Source: Aliisedimentitalea scapharcae
GTDB taxonomy: Bacteria; Pseudomonadota; Alphaproteobacteria; Rhodobacterales; Rhodobacteraceae
Direction: 5' to 3'
DNA length: 64,000 bases
NCBI RefSeq assembly: GCF_045277565.1
Contig: NZ_CP123584.1
Span: 2,976,001-3,040,000 of the forward strand
In this document: one piece after another, positions 1-8,114 of the stretch
Position numbering within the stretch: the stretch's first letter is position 1
Layout of the letters: each line of letters begins with the position of its first letter
Notes under the pieces: model-generated
The model's input: the letters and a program-made list of their open reading frames with translations, nothing else
What the model was told of the DNA's origin: nothing
Database searches by the model: none
Translations under genes and position numbers: made by a program

Positions 1-842
1 TTGAATTGCAGGACTCGCTTGTCACCCATCTCGCGCAGCAGTTTTCCGAAGATTTGGAGCGCGTGCAGGACCGGCATCGCTTCACAGAGAACCCAGAGGC
101 CTTTCTGCTGTGGGCGCGTGCGGACGAGGCAAGCTGGGTGAATACTCCCATCTCCTACCAGCGCGCGCGCGTACTGGCGCAAGAGGCGTTGGCGCTGGAT
201 CCCGAATTCGTGAGAGCCACGGCGTTGCTCGGATTTGTCGAAACCCAGACCGGCTATTTCCGGGTTGCGAACGATCCCAGACTTGCGCTTGAAAATGGTC
301 TTGAAATTGCACGAGAGGTCGTGCGTCTCGAACCGGATGACTGGTATTCACGTCAGGTTCTTGCACAATCGCTTCTGAATTTGCGCGACTACGAAGGCGC
401 GCTTGACGAGTTCAGGCGTGCAATGGAGCTCGAACCCGCCCATCCGAATCTGCTGACCCGGTCAGCATTGGCGCTGATCTTTCTTGGCCGCGGGTCTGAG
501 GCCGAGGAATTGCTGCGCCTTTCGGTTCGGTTGAACCCATTTCACAATTGGCTCGCCGACCAGTTGCTGGGTCAGGCAATCTATCTTCAGGGTCGATATG
601 GCGAAGCACTGGAACATCTTGAGACTGCGCGCTCAAAGAACCCGCGCTTTATTGGAAATCTGTGGTGGCGCGCTGCTGCTTATGGACAACTTGGCGACGA
701 CACCAAAGCAAGTCAGACGGTCAAAGCCATCATAGAACGTATGCCCAATGCGAGCATTTCCACAAGCTTCATCCAGATCACTGATCCTATTGGTCAGACA
801 CGTTTTAAAGAGGGGCTGCGTGCGGCTGGGCTTCCTGAGTAA
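1..842 (+). CDS. TPR-repeat protein, C-terminal part (5' end outside window)
   Basis: The frame is open to the left edge, so this is the C-terminal ~280 residues of a larger protein. It contains several tetratricopeptide-like helical pairs; the clearest is around residues 105-150 (DYEGALDEFRRAMELEPAHP), followed by units ending in LRLSVRLNPFH and ALEHLETARSKNPRF. The C-terminus (RAAGLPE) is of the kind seen at the end of class III adenylate cyclase/TPR fusion proteins, and the cyclase at 23.4-25.3 kb ends similarly (EAAGMPL). I infer that the missing N-terminal part may be a cyclase or a HTH regulatory domain, but it is not visible. The function of the visible part is protein-protein interaction; no catalytic motif is present. 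Confidence 0.75.
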   Translation, partial: ELQDSLVTHLAQQFSEDLERVQDRHRFTENPEAFLLWARADEASWVNTPISYQRARVLAQEALALDPEFVRATALLGFVETQTGYFRVANDPRLALENGLEIAREVVRLEPDDWYSRQVLAQSLLNLRDYEGALDEFRRAMELEPAHPNLLTRSALALIFLGRGSEAEELLRLSVRLNPFHNWLADQLLGQAIYLQGRYGEALEHLETARSKNPRFIGNLWWRAAAYGQLGDDTKASQTVKAIIERMPNASISTSFIQITDPIGQTRFKEGLRAAGLPE

Positions 843-950
843 TCCATGCGTCAGGCTGCCTGCGGTCTCTTCATACCCAAATCCGGTGCCCAGTGGCTCC
901 CGGCCCGCAACAGGGTCTCCCCAACACGCAGGCATTCACACGATCATTGC

Positions 951-1097
951 TCAGCGGCCACCCTGTCCCATCACCGCATTACGATTTGCCTTGTGAGTCT
1001 GATAGTCTTGGTAGGCTTGAGTGCCGGGCTCCGGCACACAAGCTGTAAGGCCCAAGGTGGCCCCAATCAGGATCAGGCATTGAATACGTGCCAGCAT
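951..1097 (-). CDS. small lipoprotein, 48 aa
   Basis: A short gene that can be read directly on the minus strand. It begins with ATG, preceded by AAAGGA about 7 nt upstream. The product starts with M-L-A-R-I-Q and a hydrophobic stretch, and has a typical lipobox L-T-A-C with Cys20, followed by a short polar tail V-P-E-P-G ending in QGGR. This layout predicts a signal-peptidase-II-processed lipoprotein of only ~29 mature residues, anchored in the inner or outer membrane. Residue +2 after Cys is Val, followed by Pro. It stands alone between the TPR gene (opposite strand, ends 842) and a decayed region. Small lipoproteins of entericidin-like size have this layout, but I do not recognise the family. 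Confidence 0.6.
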   Translation of the reverse strand: MLARIQCLILIGATLGLTACVPEPGTQAYQDYQTHKANRNAVMGQGGR

Positions 1098-1143
1098 GTG
1101 TTCGTCCTTTGAAAACTGCGCTCAACCCAAAGAATAGACCGAT

Positions 1144-1580
1144 TCACCCCAGAGTCACTGAGTAGCCAGGAGGCTGGCTTGAACTCGGATCTGCCTCGGC
1201 TGCAACGACATCCAGACGGTGCCATGGGCGATCATTGCACGAGGCGCTGATGCGGTGCCCCCGATCCGCCACAACGGCCGCGCCCGGCAAACAGACTGTG
1301 CAGCTGCCGTCGCGTGGAACAAAACCCTGCGGGCACCCCGGCCCCTGGGTCGGGCGCTGTGGAACAATCGGCGCTCTACCATGCTCCAAGCAGGGCCGTG
1401 ATCAAGGCCGTCACCCGAACTCAAACGCGAAACGGCCAACTCACGCCAAGGAGCGCTTTGCGCAACAGCCTTGTTATCAGATCCGACAAAGAACAGGTCA
1501 TCTCCGGGCGCGCCATAAATGGCATCGCTGGAGTTTGCTCCGCTAGGTGTGCCATTCCTATTTGTGTTTCTGATGCTCAT
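1144..1580 (-). pseudogene. possible decayed RTX-like/secreted protein remnant
   Basis: This ~600-bp stretch between the small lipoprotein and the BspA/RTX gene holds no intact gene. The minus-strand frame starting at 1580 begins with a Gly/Asp/Asn-rich segment (SSDAIYGAPGDDLFFVGSD) like a single RTX nonapeptide pair, then turns into Arg-rich sequence that looks out of frame. A second minus frame over 1144-1389 reads as Cys-containing sequence (GCPQGFVPRDGSCTVCLPG) with more natural composition. Two half-plausible frames on the same strand suggest a frameshifted or decayed gene, but chance cannot be excluded. No clear ribosome-binding site was seen. Confidence 0.25.
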
Positions 1581-1709
1581 GAATTCACACGATCGTTTTC
1601 GACATCTGATTCATTACACGCCCCTCGATATTACCTTGGTGAGTTTTTATCAAAACGATACATGCTGAATATTCGAGGGAAGTCTAGGTTATGAATTGTG
1701 ATTGCGAAT

Positions 1710-3677
1710 TTATGCGAGAAGATCGAATGCTTCACCGCCAATTTGAATATTAATTTCGGATTGATCTTCACCATCGACCAGCGCCCAAATGATTTGCCCC
1801 GTCGGTTTGTAGATCACAAATCCCTCCCTGATTGTATCTTCGCCGGAACGGTCCCCTGATGCATACGACGCATGGGCAAAATTGACCTGGAAATCGTCCG
1901 CCATCGCGGGGCCACCACCCCAGAGCAGAACATCGCCGTCTGCCGCCGTGTAATCCTGAATCCAGTCCGAACCATGACCTTCGGCCCCGGCATGAAAGAA
2001 CCGATCCGCGCCGTATCCACCATTCAGCCGGTCATGACCAAACCCGCCGTTGATAAAATCCGCGCCAGAATTGCCAAAAATCACGTCACTCAGCGCCGAG
2101 CCGGTCAGAACATCATGGCCTTCGCCACCGATCAGCGTATCGGCACCAAACCCGCCCAGCAGAGTGTCATTGCCGGTCTGACCCCACAGCTCGTCATTGC
2201 CGAAACCGCCATCGGCATAGTCATTGCCGTATCCGGCCAGAATGCGGTCGGCCAGATCACCCTCGGACGGGCCGTCCATCAGACCACCGTAGATAACATC
2301 GTCGCCTTCGCCGCCAATCAGCGCATCAAGGCCCAACCCGCCTATCAGCGTGTCGCCTCCGGCATCGCCCGAGAGCGTGTCATTATAGCGGCTGCCGGTG
2401 ATATGATCGTCACCTTCAAGCCCGTCAAAACGATTGCCAGCAGTACCTGCCGTGTCATCCAGAACGTCGTTCGCTTCGGTTCCGAACAGGTAATAATTGC
2501 CTCTATGAATGTCCCAACCAAAATCATTCTGTAGCGTGTTGACGACCTTTTGATCCGAGTAAAAAAGGCCCTCCGCCCCAAGTCTAATACCAGTTGGAAT
2601 GCGAACCTCACCGGGATCAAGACGTGCCCAACCAGCCAGTGTGGCGTCGAAATTTTCCATGCTCATGCCCGAGCCGGAGAACATGTCGAAGGCCCTAGTT
2701 AAAGAGGAGATATCCCAAGCGCCCAGGTTCTGGTCAAAGGAGGCGGCATTTTGGAACATGCGCCCGAAGCTCGTGACATTGCTGGTATTCCAGGCGCTCA
2801 GGTCCTGGTCAAAGGAAACGGCATCTTGGAACATGCGCCCGAAGTTCGTGACATTGCTGGTATCCCAGGAACCCAGGTCCTGGTCAAAGGAAACGGCATT
2901 TTGGAACATGCGCCCGAAGTTCGTGACATTGCTGGTATCCCAGGAGCTCAAGTCCTGATTGAATGATGAAGCGTTGTAAAACATGCTGCTGAAGGAGGTG
3001 GAGCTGCTGGTGTCCCAGGAACTCAGGTCTTGATTGAAGGCCGAAGCACTCCGGAACATGCCTCCAAAAGTGATGACGCTGCCAGTATCCCAAGTTCCAA
3101 TGTTTTGGTCAAATGCAAGTGCGTCGGAAAACATATGCGACATGTCCGTCACATTTCCGGTATCCCACCCGCCAATATCCTGATTGAACGCAGGGACGTC
3201 ATAGAACATCCAGCTCATGTGCGTCACTTTTCCGGTGTCCCACGCCCCGATATCCTGATTGAACGCCGCGGCATCATAGAACATCCGGCTCATATCCGTG
3301 ACATTTCCGGTATTCCAATCCCCGATATCCTGATTGAACGCCGCGGCGTTTCTGAACATCTGATGCATATTGGTGACGCTGCCGGTGTCCCACCCGCCAA
3401 TGTCCTGATTGAACACGGTCGCGTTTAGGAACATGTCGCTCATGTCTGTTACGTTCTGGGTGTTCCAGTTGCCAATGTTCAGGTTCATCGGGTTTGAAAA
3501 CCCAAAATAGGCACCAAACATCTCTGACATATCGGTGACAGCGCTTGTGTCCCAGTCCACAATTTCGTCAGGGACCCGACCGTTGTTGCTTATGTCTCCC
3601 AGTTGGCCATGTTCATCGACATAGAAGTAAGAGCTCAGATCAGTGCTGGGGGCCGGTATCATGTCAAATTCGTCCAC
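1710..3677 (-). CDS. BspA-family leucine-rich-repeat protein with C-terminal RTX calcium-binding repeats
   Basis: Predicted secreted or surface protein of 655 aa. Residues ~40-345 are about twelve 25-residue BspA/DUF285-type repeats with consensus W-[DN]-T-x-x-V-T-x-[MF]-x-x-M-F, then F-[ND]-Q-[DN]-[IL]. The last four or five units have Phe in place of the second Met position and are nearly identical to each other, which points to recent expansion. Residues ~420-590 carry glycine/aspartate RTX nonapeptides (GGEGDDVIYGG, GGFGNDELWG, GGEGHDVLTG), which fold on calcium and mark substrates of type I secretion. There is no N-terminal signal peptide, consistent with that route; no transporter genes are nearby. 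The start is uncertain: the longest frame begins with GTG, and ATG (Met6) is an alternative. The role is inferred to be adhesion or protein interaction outside the cell. Confidence 0.85.
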   Translation of the reverse strand: MDEFDMIPAPSTDLSSYFYVDEHGQLGDISNNGRVPDEIVDWDTSAVTDMSEMFGAYFGFSNPMNLNIGNWNTQNVTDMSDMFLNATVFNQDIGGWDTGSVTNMHQMFRNAAAFNQDIGDWNTGNVTDMSRMFYDAAAFNQDIGAWDTGKVTHMSWMFYDVPAFNQDIGGWDTGNVTDMSHMFSDALAFDQNIGTWDTGSVITFGGMFRSASAFNQDLSSWDTSSSTSFSSMFYNASSFNQDLSSWDTSNVTNFGRMFQNAVSFDQDLGSWDTSNVTNFGRMFQDAVSFDQDLSAWNTSNVTSFGRMFQNAASFDQNLGAWDISSLTRAFDMFSGSGMSMENFDATLAGWARLDPGEVRIPTGIRLGAEGLFYSDQKVVNTLQNDFGWDIHRGNYYLFGTEANDVLDDTAGTAGNRFDGLEGDDHITGSRYNDTLSGDAGGDTLIGGLGLDALIGGEGDDVIYGGLMDGPSEGDLADRILAGYGNDYADGGFGNDELWGQTGNDTLLGGFGADTLIGGEGHDVLTGSALSDVIFGNSGADFINGGFGHDRLNGGYGADRFFHAGAEGHGSDWIQDYTAADGDVLLWGGGPAMADDFQVNFAHASYASGDRSGEDTIREGFVIYKPTGQIIWALVDGEDQSEINIQIGGEAFDLLA

Positions 3678-4049
3678 TTACTTGGGCGCAATAAGCGCGA
3701 TATTAAATGAGGTATCACCCTATGAACGCAACGGAACACTTTTTTCAGAACGCACTCCGTTGGTCTTGCCTATTATTCGACGCACTACACCCAAATCAGC
3801 GTCAATAAAACCCTATACGTGCATCATACTTTTTATAATACAACCTTAATGGGGAACTTGCAGAGCAGCTCGTTTCGGCAAGCTATGTGTCCTCTTGCGG
3901 GAGCCCACCTCCTGGGCAGAGTTGTCATCAGAAGCGACCTCGGCGAAGGACTGGCATCCGCCGCTCTGCGTTAACCGATCCTGCCTTCTTTGGACTGAAA
4001 GCGCCTTTTAATCACGTCAAACATGGGCTTTGCGTTACCAACGGTTATC
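3678..4049. other. intergenic region, no gene seen
   Basis: This stretch of about 370 bp is more AT-rich near 3690-3860 than its surroundings and probably contains the promoter of the BspA/RTX gene. No convincing coding frame, tRNA or terminator was found. Confidence 0.5.
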
Positions 4050-4209
4050 CACGTTGTTCCCCAGACGACCAGCGCACGGCCGCCGATGCTGTCGACGTCC
4101 CGCAGATTCGAGTTGTGAGGAAAGCGAACACTTAGGATCACGGAACCAGGGGACACTTCAAAACATCGCATCTCTTATTTCAAAAGCGAATTATTTTCAA
4201 AGAGATGGA
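4050..4209 (-). repeat. tRNA-Val 3'-flank repeat, copy 1
   Basis: This segment directly follows the 3' end of tRNA-Val(TAC) and is clearly similar to the segment after tRNA-Val(CAC) at 25714-25871. Shared blocks include CGGAACCAGGGG, CACTTCAAAACA, CGCAGATTCGAG and a CACGTT-TTCCC-AGAC block near the far end. Read on the minus strand both copies can encode C-F-E-V-x-P-G-S-V, nine variable residues, then S-N-L-R-[DE]-V-D, with several differences at third codon positions. In this copy ATG sits two codons before the Cys and the frame stays open for 66 codons. It may be a small gene remnant or a duplicated tRNA-linked segment. Confidence 0.6.
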
Positions 4210-4285
<76 letters not shown>

Positions 4286-4297
4286 GCGCTGGTGGAT

Positions 4298-4513
4298 TTA
4301 GCCAAAGCTGAGCCCACGCGCAAGAGGCTTGTTGAGCATTTTTTCCTTCTGAATGATTTTTTTTCGTCCCCGATCCACACGACTGGGTTCAAAGATCAAA
4401 GCGCCGGTGGTGTCGTATGCGATCACATCGCCATAGGGTCTGTTTGACGGCGACCGCGGACCACCCGGACTGCGACCAATGTTGGACGGACCTGAGACCC
4501 ACGGCCGAAACCG
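4298..4513 (-). other. open frame of 71 codons in frame after the phosphatase stop
   Basis: Downstream of the TGA stop of the histidine phosphatase the same frame stays open for 71 sense codons before TAA. It encodes natural-looking sequence (for example YGDVIAYDTTGALIFEPS, followed by a Lys/Arg-rich tail ending in LARGLSFG). There is no ATG near its beginning; GTG codons lie in the middle. It could be the decayed 3' part of a once longer gene, a separate remnant, or chance. I do not propose a function. Confidence 0.3.
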
Positions 4514-5086
4514 TCAGCGCAAAACGGTTTCGGTTCCGTTTTCCAGCAGATAGACACAGCCCTGTTCATTCGGCAAAACAGCCATGTCCCTGCGTTCCAA
4601 CCCCAGAACGAGGCCACGAATGACCTGCCCCAGCAACCCATGTGCAACCACCACCGATGGCCCGCGAAGGTGCGTCATGAAATCACTGATACGGGCAAGA
4701 AAACTGGCATACCCTTCGCCATCCGGTGCCTCACAGAATAAATCCAGAGAATTGGGATTGGCGGCAATGATCCCCGGCCATCGGGAATCGGCCTCGGGCC
4801 GGGTCAGCCCCTGAAGTGCCCCGGCATAGGCTTCGGCCAACCGTTGATCGGTCGTAAAACTGCGCCCACCCAGGGCGATCTGTGCGGTTTGCTGGGCGCG
4901 CCCCAACGGAGACACAAAACAGGCGGGATTGGCGGCGAGCACAGGAGCCATGATCCGGGCCTGAGCCTGGGCCTGCTCTTTGCCCAACGCCGTCAGGTCA
5001 GATTCCAACTGCCCCTGAATGCGCCCTTGGGCGTTCCAATGGGTTTCACCGTGCCGCAGCAGCCAGATTTTCGGAAAGCCAACCAT
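4514..5086 (-). CDS. histidine phosphatase family protein
   Basis: A 190-aa protein of the phosphoglycerate-mutase-like histidine phosphatase superfamily. The N-terminal phosphate pocket is LLRHGETHWN (residues 8-17, catalytic His11). The second conserved His lies in VVVAHGLLGQVIRG at about residue 150, and the substrate-side Glu is expected near LAEAYAGALQG (~84-94). The length is typical of single-domain family members. It is cytosolic and dephosphorylates an unknown small molecule. It lies downstream of the MBL hydrolase on the same strand with a 144-bp gap, so co-transcription with the sulfatase operon is possible but not required. Confidence 0.88.
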   Translation of the reverse strand: MVGFPKIWLLRHGETHWNAQGRIQGQLESDLTALGKEQAQAQARIMAPVLAANPACFVSPLGRAQQTAQIALGGRSFTTDQRLAEAYAGALQGLTRPEADSRWPGIIAANPNSLDLFCEAPDGEGYASFLARISDFMTHLRGPSVVVAHGLLGQVIRGLVLGLERRDMAVLPNEQGCVYLLENGTETVLR

Positions 5087-5230
5087 GCTCTAACCACCCT
5101 CGTTTTGGTCGGCTCACCCTGTCGCGAAGCCTGGCCAATGTCCAGCCGCAAACCCGCCGGTGTCCAGCCCGGAATCCCCCGTGCCGATGTCCCGATTCAG
5201 CGACGGCATTCAGCTGAGCAAAACCGGCAA

Positions 5231-6079
5231 TCAGATCGCGTACACCTCCAGATCCTCGACGATCCCCGCGGGGCCTTTGAAATGCTCGGCCAGCTCGGCG
5301 TTGGCGCTGGCATGCCCCTCTGCACTGTCCATGTGGATCCGGAAATGGGTGATCAGCAAACGCTTTACCCGCGCCGCCTGCGCCGCCTTTGCAATTTCCG
5401 CAGGGGTGGGCGAAAACTCGGCAATGGCGGGATGAACGCTGTCGATGGACAGCCGATAACACCAATGGATCAACAGGTCGGCATCGCGCTGCAACGCCGA
5501 CAGTTTCGGACAGATCCCGGCATCCCCGGAATAGACGAATTTCTTGCCCCGAGATACGACCGAAAAGGCCATGCAATCAAACGCGGGCTGCGCGTGGGGC
5601 ACCTCACAGCTATTGAGCACCCAGCCGTCCCCTTCCACGGTAAACCCCGGCTTGACCTCGGTGACATCCGGCGCGGGCCAGGCGCGCGGCAGTGATCCGC
5701 CACGGGCAACCCAGACCTGTTGGCTGGGGGCCAGTTCGGTGCGCGCAATCAGATCCGGCGACAGCACCCCGTCGCGGCCAAACAGAAGTTCGGTCTGACG
5801 GGCAATCGGTGCGGGCCCCCACACCTTGAGCGGTGGGGCTCCTTCGTCCCATGCCGCATGCACCAGACGGGCATAATCCATCATGTGATCCGTGTGCAGG
5901 TGGGTAAAGAACAGATGCGTGATGTCGCTGGGCAACCGCCCCGAGCGCACCAGGTTGTCAAACACCCCGCCTCCGCAATCAAACAGGATTTTGTCGTCAC
6001 CGATTTCCAGCAGATAGCCGGTCGAGGCGCGTCGCGCATATGCTTCGGGCGAACCCGATCCGAGGATGGTCAATTTCAT
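5231..6079 (-). CDS. MBL-fold metallo-hydrolase (RNase Z/arylsulfatase AtsA-like subgroup)
   Basis: This 282-aa protein has a metallo-beta-lactamase fold. It begins with the beta strand MKLTILGSGSPEA, followed by LFDCGGG and the zinc motif H-L-H-T-D-H at residues 60-65. Further metal ligands are likely His in SCEVPHAQPAF, Asp in VYSGDAG and His in LLITHFRIH near the C-terminus. Family members cleave phosphodiesters, lactones or sulfate esters in the cytosol. The start codon overlaps the end of the sulfatase gene by 4 nt (ATGA), which implies translational coupling and a shared pathway. A hydrolase acting on the product of the sulfatase is the natural inference; the actual substrate is unknown. 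Confidence 0.88.
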   Translation of the reverse strand: MKLTILGSGSPEAYARRASTGYLLEIGDDKILFDCGGGVFDNLVRSGRLPSDITHLFFTHLHTDHMMDYARLVHAAWDEGAPPLKVWGPAPIARQTELLFGRDGVLSPDLIARTELAPSQQVWVARGGSLPRAWPAPDVTEVKPGFTVEGDGWVLNSCEVPHAQPAFDCMAFSVVSRGKKFVYSGDAGICPKLSALQRDADLLIHWCYRLSIDSVHPAIAEFSPTPAEIAKAAQAARVKRLLITHFRIHMDSAEGHASANAELAEHFKGPAGIVEDLEVYAI

Positions 6080-7518
6080 GAGTCAGTTTCCAATACTGGG
6101 GGCGGCGTCGCACCAGGAGCGCCAAGCGCCAGCGCAGCCTCTCGTCCACCATGTCGCGTGATAAGATCGGCCTGATCAGCAAAGGCCTGGGCGTCGGTCT
6201 GGTCCGGATCACAAATGGCCCGCAGGGCCTGTTCCATCATCGCCACAACCGGCGCATGACCCGGATCAGACGCCAGATCAGTGGTTTCTTCGGGGTCGGT
6301 TTCCAGATCGAACAGTTCAGGCGCGAAGCCGATGTAATGATGGTATTTCCAACGCCCCTGTCGCAGCATGAACGCGCCAGACACCGCGCCTGCAGCGTGG
6401 TATTCCGAAAAAATCGGCCGGTCAGGATCGGGAGGTTCGGCTATGACATCGGCTAGGGAACGCAGCCCTGTAGTTCCGTCTATGTCCGCCCCGAAATGTG
6501 TGCCGATCGTATGTGACAGATCAACCAGGCTGACCGGCGTGTCACAGATGCCCCGGGGCACATCCGGACCTGCCAGGATCAATGGAACTTCTACGCTTTC
6601 GCGATAAAGATTGGATTTGCCCCACAATCCACGCGCACCCAGATTGTCCCCATGGTCCGAGGTATAAACAATCGTTGTATTGTCCCCGTATCCGGCCGCG
6701 CCCAGCGCCGCCAGGATTTCCCCGACATTGTGATCCAGCCAGGAACATAATCCCAGATAGCTGGCGATCGCCACCTTGCGCTCGTCTTCGCTGGTGAATT
6801 TGGCCTCGCTGTCCATAAAGGCGTTCTGCTTTTCCACCCAGGGGTGGCGCTGGTGCCCGTCGCGCGGGTGCAGCTTGGACGGAGGCAGCCTGTCCAGCGC
6901 ATAGAGATCATAGAATTCCTGTGGCACGACCAGCGGAAAATGGGGGGCCACCAACCCGACGTACAGACACCACGGCCGATCATCGCCGCTGGCCGCCCGA
7001 TCCTGAAACCACTGTCGTGTGCGGGCCGTTACCGCGGCATCATACTCGGTGTATTTGCTTTGACCCGGCCCGATATGGTCGCCCAGCATTCGGCCCTTTC
7101 CGATGATGCGCTCGTCTTCCTTGCGGATCGAGGCCCAGACCATACCGACGCCATCGGCCACCATCATCGGAAGGTGTTCAACATCGAATCCGGCCGGATC
7201 CTCGGCGCTGCGATAGTGCAGTTTACCGATGCTTTCGACCGGTACCCCCTGCCCTTGCAGCGCATGTCCCCACCCCGGAATCGCCCCGTCATAGGGCATG
7301 GCATTGTCCCACAGTCGCGTCTGATGCGCATAGCGGCCCGTGGCAAAGCTGGCCCGCGCAGGCACACAGATCGGAGATGGGGTATAGGCATTGGTGAACC
7401 GGGTGCCCCGGCCAGCCAAGGCATCCAGATGCGGCGTCTGCACAAGCGGATGTCCGGCACAGCCCAACGCACGGGCCTGATGTTCGTCGGACATGAGGAT
7501 CAACAGGTTCGATGTCAT
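6076..7518 (-). CDS. type I sulfatase family hydrolase
   Basis: This 480-aa member of the alkaline phosphatase/sulfatase superfamily has the formylglycine motif C-V-P-A-R at residues 51-55 (SPICVPARASFATGRY), so Cys51 would be converted to formylglycine. Metal ligands are expected in the N-terminal LLILMSDEHQ and in TSDHGDNLG (~residue 290). GKLHY and HFPLVVP correspond to other conserved active-site segments. There is no signal peptide, so it probably acts in the cytosol on imported sulfate esters, unlike polysaccharide sulfatases. It overlaps marR upstream and the MBL gene downstream by 4 nt each. The substrate is unknown; a phosphonate or phosphodiester hydrolase is possible, as this superfamily is promiscuous. 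Confidence 0.88.
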   Translation of the reverse strand: MTSNLLILMSDEHQARALGCAGHPLVQTPHLDALAGRGTRFTNAYTPSPICVPARASFATGRYAHQTRLWDNAMPYDGAIPGWGHALQGQGVPVESIGKLHYRSAEDPAGFDVEHLPMMVADGVGMVWASIRKEDERIIGKGRMLGDHIGPGQSKYTEYDAAVTARTRQWFQDRAASGDDRPWCLYVGLVAPHFPLVVPQEFYDLYALDRLPPSKLHPRDGHQRHPWVEKQNAFMDSEAKFTSEDERKVAIASYLGLCSWLDHNVGEILAALGAAGYGDNTTIVYTSDHGDNLGARGLWGKSNLYRESVEVPLILAGPDVPRGICDTPVSLVDLSHTIGTHFGADIDGTTGLRSLADVIAEPPDPDRPIFSEYHAAGAVSGAFMLRQGRWKYHHYIGFAPELFDLETDPEETTDLASDPGHAPVVAMMEQALRAICDPDQTDAQAFADQADLITRHGGREAALALGAPGATPPPVLETDS

Positions 7519-7991
7519 ATGTCGTTCTCCAGGTCCTCAACTGCCGAATCCAGCTTGGCCAGAGCGTCAAACAGCGCCCCGCGTTCATCATCGGTCAATG
7601 AATTCAACAACCGCGCCTGACGATGGCGCATGTGTGGGCGGGCCTGTTGAAAGACCTCGAACCCTTTGGCGGTGAATTCCAGCACATGGGCGCGCTGATC
7701 CGATTCGCTGGGTTCGCTGGTTAGCAGGCCATCGGCCACCATGCTTTTGATCGTGCGGCTCAACTGGGATTTATCCAGGTCTGTCCGACGCACGATCTCG
7801 GCAGGTGTAATCCGGCCTTCGACCTCCAGCATGACAAACACCCGCCACTGCATCAGCGAGATCCCCGATGTTTTCTTAAGCAGCTGAGCGGCTTGCGCGC
7901 TCAACCGAGCATGGGTGCGCGAGATGCGAAAGGTCACCATCTCCTGCAAGGGGATGTCCAATACGGCGTTGTCCAACTCATCCTGTGTCAC
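7515..7991 (-). CDS. MarR family transcriptional regulator
   Basis: A 158-aa winged-helix regulator. The DNA-binding helices lie around residues 60-95 (ITPAEIVRRTDLDKSQLSRT then IKSMVADGLL), followed by the wing SEPSESDQRAHVLEF. It is the first gene of a three-gene overlapping operon with the sulfatase and MBL hydrolase, and it is divergent from the TTT transporter operon. MarR proteins usually repress their own promoter and release DNA on binding a small ligand. The shared 123-bp intergenic region carries three GTCAAC/GTTGAC half-sites that are good operator candidates, so it probably controls both units. Confidence 0.92.
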   Translation of the reverse strand: MTQDELDNAVLDIPLQEMVTFRISRTHARLSAQAAQLLKKTSGISLMQWRVFVMLEVEGRITPAEIVRRTDLDKSQLSRTIKSMVADGLLTSEPSESDQRAHVLEFTAKGFEVFQQARPHMRHRQARLLNSLTDDERGALFDALAKLDSAVEDLENDI

Positions 7992-8041
7992 GGTTCACAC
8001 TCCCTTTGGCTGACTTCAGTGTGGCGGGATAAAGTGGACAG

Positions 8042-8067
8042 GTCAACTTTTTTGTTGACTGGTCAAC
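8042..8067. promoter_or_regulatory. candidate MarR operator (three half-sites)
   Basis: GTCAAC (8042-8047), GTTGAC (8054-8059) and GTCAAC (8062-8067) form two overlapping palindromes, one with a 6-nt T-rich spacer and one with a 2-nt spacer. They lie between the divergent marR and tctC genes, where a MarR dimer would be expected to bind. Binding is inferred. Confidence 0.55.
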
Positions 8068-8114
8068 TAAATTCGTCGCAGGCTTGATAAACCGTCGCGT
8101 TCAGGGAGGACGAC

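Noticed and set aside
1710..3677. Repeats at 75-bp spacing as a DNA-level array
   Set aside because: The periodicity is fully explained by the 25-residue protein repeats.
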